A stretch of DNA of 13,187 nucleotides, taken from contig CAIXMD010000486.1 in the NCBI GenBank assembly GCA_903920415.1, positions 1-13,187 of the forward strand, read 5' to 3'. The stretch comes from an uncultured Desulfomonile sp. Lineage in GTDB: Bacteria; Desulfobacterota; Desulfomonilia; Desulfomonilales; Desulfomonilaceae. Positions 7,253-13,187 of this stretch are shown here, one piece after another. Position numbers and translations under genes: made by a program. The notes under the pieces were generated by a model. It searched no databases. It had not been told where the DNA came from and saw only the letters and a program-made list of their open reading frames with translations. Position 1 is the stretch's first letter; every line of letters begins with the position of its first letter.

Positions 7253-8110
7253 CTACCCCTTTTTTCGGGATATCAGTTTTCCGGCTATTTTTCGATAACA
7301 GGAACCTTCGCATACAGCGGAACATTCCGCTAACGAATGTTCATAATAGCATAACCCTGGACAGGCATGGGAACCTATTAAGGATTTTCCCATGAAGCGA
7401 GGACGAACGAAGCGTGCAACAGGGATCTCAACCGAGGCTCCGCAAACATGGTCAAAAACGTAGATGCCCATTCGGAAATCTTCTGTACATGCCCTATAAC
7501 CTTTAAGCCTCACGGCAGGCTCGCGCAGGAATTCAGATATTCCGGCCCATGACTTCGCACAACCAGAGCAATGAATTTTTTCTGAAGTTCTCTGGAGCTT
7601 ACTGCAAGGTCTCTCACCTTCAATTGGAATGGGTGCCGTAATGGAAACATCCCCGCGTGTGGCCAAAAGAAACTTTTCGCAACGCGCTCTACTCCAAGGC
7701 TCCTTCATCAGACTCGAGGGAAAAGGAGAGGACTCAGGATCTATTGACGAATCGAGATTCAATCCCTGGCCACATGTTTCCAGGGACAGTTCAGCAGCGA
7801 TCGCGTGTCGTGTCAAATAATCAATTAAGTCGTAGGCGTTCTTGCGAGCTTGTTCTTGCCTGAAGCGGTTCTCTCCTTGGCCCTCACATTCGTAGGGAGA
7901 ACATCTGAAGTAGCGCCATCCCACGTAACCTCCGAAGGGTGTTCCATCGGTCGGCCTGTTACAAGCCATTACGCCTCTCGATATCTGAACATCCACGGGG
8001 ACCACGACATGATAATCGTCTCCCCGAGGGTTCACACCTATCCAACCCTCATTTCCGGATCGTACAGGGAGGGTTGCGCGCAGGATGTCACGAAATTTAA
8101 AAAGGAGCAT
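7253..8110 (-). CDS. Cysteine-rich protein of unknown function, 285 aa
   Basis: I do not recognise a named family. The protein has 15 cysteines. The N-terminal part (about 20-110) looks like a compact alpha/beta fold with a GWRYFRCSPYEC stretch and a helix 85-105. The middle (115-170) looks low in structure. The C-terminal part (about 180-275) has ordered cysteines: C181-x2-C184, H221-x-C223, C250-x3-C254 and C263-x3-C267-x3-C271, which suggests zinc or iron-sulfur binding. There is no signal peptide or membrane helix, so it is probably cytoplasmic. The ATG at 8110 has only a weak GGAAA site, but the promoter candidate upstream (start of transcription near 8148) agrees with it; ATG 7969 (238 aa) is the alternative. 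It is divergent from the IclR-type gene and ends at its own terminator, so it is a single-gene unit between regulator and hydroxylase operon. A role in that pathway is only inferred from position. Confidence 0.75.
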   Translation of the reverse strand: MLLFKFRDILRATLPVRSGNEGWIGVNPRGDDYHVVVPVDVQISRGVMACNRPTDGTPFGGYVGWRYFRCSPYECEGQGENRFRQEQARKNAYDLIDYLTRHAIAAELSLETCGQGLNLDSSIDPESSPFPSSLMKEPWSRARCEKFLLATRGDVSITAPIPIEGERPCSKLQRTSEKIHCSGCAKSWAGISEFLREPAVRLKGYRACTEDFRMGIYVFDHVCGASVEIPVARFVRPRFMGKSLIGSHACPGLCYYEHSLAECSAVCEGSCYRKIAGKLISRKKG

Positions 8111-8148
8111 ACAGGTTTCCGGTTAGATTTCTGTATTAAGAATTTTGG

Positions 8149-8160
8149 TATTTTAAAATA
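8149..8160. repeat. 12-bp AT palindrome over the minus-strand -10 element
   Basis: TATTTTAAAATA is a perfect palindrome covering the -10 hexamer of the cysteine-rich gene promoter. It may be a protein site, or simply an AT-rich -10 region. Confidence 0.3.
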
Positions 8161-8183
8161 GCTGGAGTGGAAACAAGTGTCAA
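8155..8183 (-). promoter_or_regulatory. Sigma70-type promoter for the cysteine-rich gene
   Basis: On the minus strand a consensus -35 TTGACA (8183-8178) is followed by exactly 17 nt and TATTTT (8160-8155). The predicted start near 8148 gives a 5' leader of about 38 nt to the ATG at 8110. Confidence 0.6.
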
Positions 8184-8210
8184 GCCATTACAAGGCTCTA
8201 TTGAAATTCA

Positions 8211-8239
8211 TTGACAACCTTCTGCTTAACGTTTACCAA
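8211..8239 (+). promoter_or_regulatory. Candidate promoter for the IclR-type regulator
   Basis: A consensus -35 TTGACA (8211-8216) is followed after 17 nt by TACCAA (8234-8239), a poor -10. The weak -10 is in keeping with a low-level regulator gene. The leader would be about 65 nt. It is back to back with the minus-strand promoter; the two -35 boxes are 27 nt apart. Confidence 0.4.
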
Positions 8240-8248
8240 TTAAGATAT

Positions 8249-8262
8249 TTCATGATCATGAA
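8249..8262. promoter_or_regulatory. Perfect 14-bp palindrome, candidate IclR-type operator
   Basis: TTCATGATCATGAA is its own reverse complement. It lies about 10 nt after the -10 candidate of the regulator gene, at about +3 to +16 of the predicted transcript, where a bound dimer would block transcription. IclR proteins usually bind palindromes of about this length in the shared divergent promoter region, often their own. That this regulator binds here is inference. Confidence 0.5.
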
Positions 8263-8310
8263 CCTAACCGAGGTGCCATGCTCCCAATGAATAGGTCCAG
8301 GTGACAGCAA

Positions 8311-9111
8311 ATGAGTGCACGTCAGGAATCAGTCCACACTGCATATTCGGCCCCCATTGTATCCAAGGCCATGCGAATCCTCAGGATGATCGTCAAGGCT
8401 CAGAATAATCCAGGGATTAGCCAGATCGCGTCAAAACTGTCTCTTGCGAAATCGACTACACACGGGATACTTGCGGCCTTGGAGGCAACCGGCTGGGTGT
8501 TAAGAGACCCTATCACAAGGGCATATACCTGTGGCTACGCGTTGAAAGACCTTGTTGCGATTGCCAATGTGAGGGTCCCCCTTGTAAACATAGCGCGGCC
8601 TTTTTTGGAAAAGCTCAGCGTGGAGCTTCAGGAGGACATATTCCTCGGAGTATTAACCGAACAAAACCTCCTGATTCTGGACCAAGCGGAATCTTCTAAG
8701 GAACTCAAGGTAACGGCACATCCTGGTACCAGGCTATCCATGTTCGCAGGAGCTGCCGGCAAGATTTTCCTGGCCAACATGGAACGTGAGGAGCTGTCTC
8801 ACATCCTTTGGCGCGAGCCTCTACCCAAATTCACTTCTCATTCTATCACTGACCCTCAGAAGTACATGGATGAGTTGGATCGTGTTCGCCAGGCAGGAGT
8901 GGCGGTTGACACCGGCGAGTACGTTTCCAATTGCCGTGCCGTGGCAGCGCCTATTTTCTATGGCAAGAAGAACAGGCGTCGTATGGTAGCGGGTTTCTGG
9001 CTGGTCAGCCTTGATTGGCGCCAGAGCCCCATAGATCTTCAGACTGTCGAACGGCTGGCAATCCAGACCGGTGATGCAATTTCTCGCGCAATAAGCGGCA
9101 GCTACGTTTGA
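8311..9111 (+). CDS. IclR-family transcriptional regulator
   Basis: One-component regulator, 266 aa, the usual family length. The N-terminal winged helix-turn-helix covers about 14-75; its recognition helix falls near 46-59 (LAKSTTHGILAALE). A linker leads to the IclR effector-binding domain (about 90-262), including the HPGTRLSMFAGAAGK segment (137-151), the GVAVDTGEY segment (196-204) and the conserved Cys208 region (SNCRAVAAPIF). The ATG at 8311 has AGGTGA 6 nt upstream; an upstream in-frame ATG at 8278 hits a stop at once. It is the only plus-strand gene in the window and is divergent from the cysteine-rich gene, with the palindrome 8249-8262 in its leader. IclR members typically sense small organic acids or aromatic intermediates, so a natural guess is control of the nearby hydroxylase operon and of itself. 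Its 3' end overlaps the cyclase remnant by 10 nt on the opposite strand. Confidence 0.93.
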   Translation: MSARQESVHTAYSAPIVSKAMRILRMIVKAQNNPGISQIASKLSLAKSTTHGILAALEATGWVLRDPITRAYTCGYALKDLVAIANVRVPLVNIARPFLEKLSVELQEDIFLGVLTEQNLLILDQAESSKELKVTAHPGTRLSMFAGAAGKIFLANMEREELSHILWREPLPKFTSHSITDPQKYMDELDRVRQAGVAVDTGEYVSNCRAVAAPIFYGKKNRRRMVAGFWLVSLDWRQSPIDLQTVERLAIQTGDAISRAISGSYV

Positions 9112-9290
9112 TTTTCCGACAGTGAAAAAGGATCAACATGCGTTCCTGAGTGCGTCCCCAGTGATAACACAGCAAGGTTGAAAGGATCGCCGTTCACTCG
9201 CTGAAAAAACGGCTCAATCTTGAAGGCAGGGTCCCCTGGAAAGAGAGGCATTTTATCTCGGAGAGGCAAACTCACATCGTAAAGAGGCAT
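9102..9290 (-). pseudogene. N-terminal remnant of a cyclase/kynurenine formamidase-family hydrolase
   Basis: The 62-aa frame reads as the start of a cyclase-family (arylformamidase-like) metal hydrolase: DVSLPL near the start, LFPGDPAFKIE (16-26), GDPFN (34-38), and the metal-binding GTHSGTHVD (45-53) with His47, His51 and Asp53. Family members run to about 200-260 aa. Here similarity stops at the metal motif, nine unrelated residues follow, and the stop falls inside the 3' end of the iclR-type gene. The ATG at 9290 still has GGAG 8 nt upstream, so the 5' end is intact and the loss is of the 3' three quarters. I looked in the next frame for a continuation and saw none, which points to a deletion or rearrangement rather than a simple frameshift. 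It is unlikely to be active. A small functional protein cannot be excluded. Confidence 0.7.
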
Positions 9291-9404
9291 TCAGGAATCT
9301 CCATATCAGTTGGGGCATTCTGTTTCAACGTGTGCAAAGATTTTTGTTTCCTCAGAAACTGTCCACCTATCTCGTACCTCATCTTACCCCACGACCATGA
9401 ACTG

Positions 9405-10556
9405 CTAGCCCTGAATCCTGGGATCTTCCACCAAATTTAGGTTTAATTGAAAATCATTTAGGCCTCGGAGCACCTTTAGACGCACCTGATCTCCGACGTT
9501 CTTTTGGGTTATAATGTTTCGGTAATCATCAAAGGAAGGAGTAGGCGTATCGTCTACGGAGAGGATAACGTCACCACCGAGGAGAATAGGTCTGCCTCTA
9601 TAATACGTTAACTGGCTCCCTCCGTGAAGTCCACCACGATCGGCCGGGCTACCGGCAGCAATCTGAAAAATGAGGATCCCATTGACGGGACGAAGCCCCA
9701 TCTGCTGGGCGAGCTGAGGTACTAGGTCCATCGAAGACCTTATGCCTAGCCATGGATAAATAGGACGACCCAATTTAATGATTTGTCCCGCAACCTTCTT
9801 GGCACGATTAACGGGGACAGCAAAACCGATACCGGTGAATCCTCCCGTGGGGGTTGGGTTGAATAGCGCTGTGTTAATCCCGATAACCTCTCCCCTTGAA
9901 TTTATCAAGGGTCCCCCACTGTTCCCTGGATTGATGGCTGCATCGGTCTGGATCAAATCCATCATGATTCTTTGCCCGATGTTCATGTCGCGGTGTAAAG
10001 CGCTTATGAAACCAGCAGTCACCGTGTGCTGAAATCCGAAAGGATTCCCGATTGCCACAACCCTCTGTCCCACAGAGAGTTGTTCTGAATTTCCAAGAGT
10101 AGCGACTGCCATCTCAGGGAAGGGATCCGCTCTGATAACCGCGAGGTCGCTCACCGGGTCTCTCCCCACAAGTATTGCTCGGCTCTTCCTTTCGCCCATG
10201 AATGTGACTTCAATATTTTCAGCATTTGCGACCACATGATTGTTGGTGACAATGTGCCCTGAGGAATCGATTACGAAACCGGTTCCCTGGCCTTGCTGGG
10301 GTGGCAGCAACTGCATCCAGAAATTCGATGGTTGGGTGGTCGTAACTATGTTCACCACTGTGGGGCTGAGTTCGCGATAGACCCTCATCACAACTGCTTC
10401 ACCACTCTCCAAGGCTTCATAGGACGCCGGTGGAGGTTGGGAGGTTGACCCGACTCCCGTAAAGGGGCGCTGGTTCAACCACATTCCAATTACTAAACCG
10501 GTTCCGAATATTACCGCCAGGGTCACAATGATCGACCATTTAACTGAGCGCGTCAT
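9405..10556 (-). CDS. htrA: HtrA/DegP-type trypsin-like serine protease with one PDZ domain
   Basis: Envelope quality-control protease, 383 aa. An uncleaved-looking N-terminal membrane helix (about 8-26) suggests anchoring in the inner membrane with the body in the periplasm. A Pro/Ser-rich linker (31-50) leads to the trypsin-like domain (about 55-255) with the full triad: His107 (TNNHVVANA), Asp137 (PVSDLAVIR) and Ser213 in GNSGGPL. One PDZ domain covers about 265-375, so it is DegS- or short-HtrA-like rather than two-PDZ DegP. The PDZ has a short unusual stretch GGSQLTYYRGRP (312-323). The start overlaps the stop of the penicillin-binding protein gene by 4 nt (ATGA), and no good ribosome site precedes it, so translation is probably coupled. 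This pairing suggests a joint role at the cell wall, such as degrading misfolded envelope proteins. It is the last gene of that unit; I see no intrinsic terminator in the 114 nt before the cyclase remnant. Confidence 0.94.
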   Translation of the reverse strand: MTRSVKWSIIVTLAVIFGTGLVIGMWLNQRPFTGVGSTSQPPPASYEALESGEAVVMRVYRELSPTVVNIVTTTQPSNFWMQLLPPQQGQGTGFVIDSSGHIVTNNHVVANAENIEVTFMGERKSRAILVGRDPVSDLAVIRADPFPEMAVATLGNSEQLSVGQRVVAIGNPFGFQHTVTAGFISALHRDMNIGQRIMMDLIQTDAAINPGNSGGPLINSRGEVIGINTALFNPTPTGGFTGIGFAVPVNRAKKVAGQIIKLGRPIYPWLGIRSSMDLVPQLAQQMGLRPVNGILIFQIAAGSPADRGGLHGGSQLTYYRGRPILLGGDVILSVDDTPTPSFDDYRNIITQKNVGDQVRLKVLRGLNDFQLNLNLVEDPRIQG

Positions 10557-13187
10557 CGTATACGACCGTCCTGTTGATAGAGATGTATCGACCTGGGGTA
10601 GCCACCTGGATAGTGCTCTGGGGATCGGAAAGACATACCGTATGGGTCCGGCGGGCCGAACCTGTCATAAAGTCCCGTTTCGGGCATTTGGCCATCAAGT
10701 AACATGGTTGTCTTGCCTTTGTCGTCTCTCGCATAATAGGCATGGCCAAGGGATTCGCCGGAAGGCGACAATACGCGCAGAGTTTGCGAATAACCCGGCC
10801 AGTAGCCCATGTTGCCGGAATAGTTCATAGGAGCAAAACCAGTGTCCATCGATTGACCCGTTATGGGATCGCGATAAGCCAAGAGTGGGAAGTATGTAGT
10901 ATCTACGGGGGACACCGACTTAGTAACGAAACCGCTACCCAGGTCCGGCTCTGCTTCTAGTAGGCTTCGCGTGCGATGGGAAGCACTAGGGATTGACTCC
11001 TGCCGGAACACTATTCCTGAAGGAATTGGATACTCCAGGAACGGCTCAGCTTGTAAGGTTTTTTTCATAAAATCCATCCATACGGGCAAGGCTGCTACGT
11101 TCCCGTACTCTGACCGGCCCAGTGAGACCTTGGCATCATATCCAATCCATACGCCGGCCGAATATTTCGGGTTGAACCCTACGAACCAGGCATCGGCACA
11201 GTCGTCGGTAGTTCCTGTCTTGCCAGCCAAGTCCTTCCGATGGAGACGAGATACGGATGCTGCAGTGCCGACGACGCAGGCTTCTCTCAGCATGCTCAAC
11301 ATGAGGTAAGCGCTCTGAGGAGTCAAAACCCTCTGCATAGGTGGCCGGGAGTCCGGCCTAGAAGGAAAAGAGGTGGCGAGAAAGGACTCGACATTCGGAG
11401 AGGTTCCAAAATCTTTGAGCGCTAAACTCCTCATTTCCTCTATGAGACCAGATCGAGAAGCTCCAGAGCTATTGTCCCCTGCCAAAGGATGGGATCTCTC
11501 GGTCGAAAGACCGTCAAAAGTACCCGATGTCGAGCTTTCCAGGCTGGTTGATTCGGCCGTGTTCAGATGCTCGCGGGTATTATCTTCCAGCACATTCCCA
11601 AAGCGGTCGACGACTTTCTTTATCAAAACGGGATGAACTCTTACCCCCATGTTTGGAAAAACCGTATAAGCCGAAGTGAGTTCAAGCAGAGTCACCTCGG
11701 AGGCCCCCAAGCATAAGGAGAGATTCTTGCCGAGAGGAGATCTTATCCCCATATTACGCGCCATTTGGATGGTCGAGTCCATGCCGACATCCATGAACAG
11801 TTTTATTGCCGCAATGTTTCGAGAGCGAGCCAAGGCCTGTGTGAGAGTAATAGGTCCGAGGAAACCCCCGTCAGAATTCGTTGGTACCCACGGCGGATTT
11901 CTCGGTTCGATGACGACGGCAATTGGTTCGTCAACAACTACAGTGCTTGGGCTGTAAGAAAACCATTCCAATGCAGCCGCATAAACAAACGGCTTGAAAG
12001 CGCTGCCCGGTTGCCTCAGGGCCTGGGTGGCCCTGTTAAAATTTGACTGCTCGAAGTCTAATCCCCCGACAAGGCTCGATACATAGCCCGTGATGTTTTC
12101 GATGCACACAACCGCTCCTTGAACCGGTGGAATATTGAGGTGCTCAAGGCTCAGGCGGCCCTGGTCATTTTCCATCACCCGAAACTGAAGCAGATCATTC
12201 ATTCTATATGGAATACCGCCCGGAAGTTCCATCTTGAACCGTACGTCTCCTCGTAGAGCAAGTGTACACTCCTGAAACTCACTGTCGACTTTCTTGCCTT
12301 TGCGCTTTTTCGCAGTGTTGTTAGCTACCACAACTGCCAGTACCATTTCTCCCACATTGTGTAACGACGTTGAGGAGCTTTTGATGAAGGAGATAACTTC
12401 TGAAGATTCAAGTCTCCTGACAAGGCCTATCGGTCTGCCCTGTCTTTTTTCCCATGACTTGACTCCTCTTATTAGAGCCTCAGATGCCGTTTTTTGCAGC
12501 TCGAGGTTGCAGGTGGTCCATACCCGAAGCCCTTGGTTATAAAGAGAATCTTCGCCATACTTAGCCACAATGTATTGCCTCACAGCCTCTGTAAAGTATG
12601 GGACCCGCTCGAATGGGCTAGGCAAATTCTCTCTAAACTGAGGGACATCTTGCTTAGAAAGCTGGTATTGCTCTTGTGAAATGAATCCGTTGCGCAGCAT
12701 TCTTGCCAGCACAAGCTCTCGCCTTTTCAAAGCCATCTCAAGATTTCGCGATTGAGAATATTTTGACGGATTGGAGACTAATCCGGCCAACAGGGCTGCC
12801 TCGGCGACACTCAACTCGCCGGTGGTCTTTCCAAAATAGGTCGCAGCAGCGGCTTCCACTCCGTAAGCCCCTTTGCCCAAATAGATCTCATTGAGATAAA
12901 GCTCGAGTATCTCATTTTTAGTCAGGGTTTTTTCCAACCTGTAAGCAAGGATTGCTTCCCTGACCTTCCGAGAAATCTTTTTTTCCTTGGAAAGGAGAAA
13001 GTTGCGAGTCACCTGCTGGGTTATGGTGCTGCCCCCCTGAGCAAAATTTCCTGCCTTGAGGTTTTTTGTAAACGCCCTGAACACTCCTATCCAATCCAAG
13101 CCGGTATGTGAAAAAAAACGAGCATCCTCAGCAGCCAAGAAAGCGCTGATAACATGTGGAGGCATGTCTGCCAGGGGTAGAGGAAAC
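10553..13187 (-). CDS. mrcA: Class A penicillin-binding protein (PBP1A-like), bifunctional, 5' end outside the window
   Basis: Builds peptidoglycan: glycosyltransferase plus DD-transpeptidase, in the inner membrane facing the periplasm. The frame stays open through the right edge (reading FPLPLAD before the first Met at 13165), so the membrane anchor and true start are missing; 877 codons are visible. Numbered from Met 13165: the GT51 domain has catalytic Glu13 in AAEDARFF, GGSTITQQ (44-51), the REAILAYRLEK helix (69-79) and NEIYLGKGAYG (92-102). An OB-like insert follows (about 275-345). The transpeptidase domain has Ser388-x-x-Lys391, Ser448-Arg-Asn450 and KTG 649-651. All motifs are intact. 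Two oddities: a Ser/Thr-rich insert of about 75 residues (530-605) between the SxN and KTG motifs, and a Tyr/Gly/Pro-rich tail of about 150 residues (720-870) after the transpeptidase fold. It overlaps htrA by 4 nt. Confidence 0.95.
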   Translation of the reverse strand, partial: FPLPLADMPPHVISAFLAAEDARFFSHTGLDWIGVFRAFTKNLKAGNFAQGGSTITQQVTRNFLLSKEKKISRKVREAILAYRLEKTLTKNEILELYLNEIYLGKGAYGVEAAAATYFGKTTGELSVAEAALLAGLVSNPSKYSQSRNLEMALKRRELVLARMLRNGFISQEQYQLSKQDVPQFRENLPSPFERVPYFTEAVRQYIVAKYGEDSLYNQGLRVWTTCNLELQKTASEALIRGVKSWEKRQGRPIGLVRRLESSEVISFIKSSSTSLHNVGEMVLAVVVANNTAKKRKGKKVDSEFQECTLALRGDVRFKMELPGGIPYRMNDLLQFRVMENDQGRLSLEHLNIPPVQGAVVCIENITGYVSSLVGGLDFEQSNFNRATQALRQPGSAFKPFVYAAALEWFSYSPSTVVVDEPIAVVIEPRNPPWVPTNSDGGFLGPITLTQALARSRNIAAIKLFMDVGMDSTIQMARNMGIRSPLGKNLSLCLGASEVTLLELTSAYTVFPNMGVRVHPVLIKKVVDRFGNVLEDNTREHLNTAESTSLESSTSGTFDGLSTERSHPLAGDNSSGASRSGLIEEMRSLALKDFGTSPNVESFLATSFPSRPDSRPPMQRVLTPQSAYLMLSMLREACVVGTAASVSRLHRKDLAGKTGTTDDCADAWFVGFNPKYSAGVWIGYDAKVSLGRSEYGNVAALPVWMDFMKKTLQAEPFLEYPIPSGIVFRQESIPSASHRTRSLLEAEPDLGSGFVTKSVSPVDTTYFPLLAYRDPITGQSMDTGFAPMNYSGNMGYWPGYSQTLRVLSPSGESLGHAYYARDDKGKTTMLLDGQMPETGLYDRFGPPDPYGMSFRSPEHYPGGYPRSIHLYQQDGRIR

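Noticed and set aside
9346..9359. GTTTC-CTCA-GAAAC hairpin between htrA and the cyclase remnant
   Set aside because: The stem is only 5 bp and no T-tract follows on either strand, so it is not supported as a terminator of htrA.

Overview
The window is a gene-dense stretch of a bacterial chromosome. Base composition looks balanced, roughly half G+C by eye. The mix of a plain (non-selenocysteine) molybdenum hydroxylase operon, a Cache-type hybrid histidine kinase, a cysteine-rich protein of unrecognised family, and a PBP1A/HtrA pair would fit an anaerobic or facultative Gram-negative of the Desulfobacterota type, possibly an aromatic or heterocycle degrader. That placement is inference from gene style only; there is no rRNA or other marker gene in the window.

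Layout, left to right. 1-273 has no convincing gene, only an imperfect hairpin just past the kinase stop. 274-2889 (minus) is a membrane-bound hybrid sensor kinase with two receiver domains. 2890-3343 is a mostly non-coding gap with a candidate kinase promoter and one small doubtful ORF with a strong Shine-Dalgarno. 3344-7111 (minus) is a three-gene operon for a molybdenum-flavin-iron/sulfur hydroxylase in the order FAD subunit, [2Fe-2S] subunit, molybdopterin subunit (the coxM-S-L order). A stem-loop plus T-tract terminator at 7203-7228 separates it from the next gene upstream, a 285-residue cysteine-rich protein of unknown function (7253-8110, minus). That gene is divergent from an IclR-family regulator (8311-9111, plus). 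Their shared 200-bp gap holds two back-to-back promoter candidates and a perfect 14-bp palindrome that is a good operator candidate. At 9102-9290 (minus) lies the N-terminal quarter of a cyclase/kynurenine-formamidase-family metal hydrolase, cut off at its metal-binding motif and abutting the 3' end of the iclR-type gene. 9405-10556 (minus) encodes a membrane-anchored HtrA-type serine protease whose start codon overlaps the stop of a class A penicillin-binding protein (10553 to beyond the right edge).

How they may work together: the hydroxylase operon, the IclR-type regulator, the cysteine-rich protein and the cyclase remnant look like what is left of, or part of, a small catabolic locus in which a ring or a CoA-bound aromatic is hydroxylated or reduced and a downstream amide or ring would be hydrolysed. 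The substrate cannot be read from the sequence. The FAD subunit lacks the cysteines of the extra [4Fe-4S] cluster of 4-hydroxybenzoyl-CoA reductase, and the large subunit lacks the CO-dehydrogenase active-site loop, so neither assignment should be accepted by default. The PBP/HtrA pair is a separate cell-envelope unit, and the kinase is an orphan without a response regulator partner in view.
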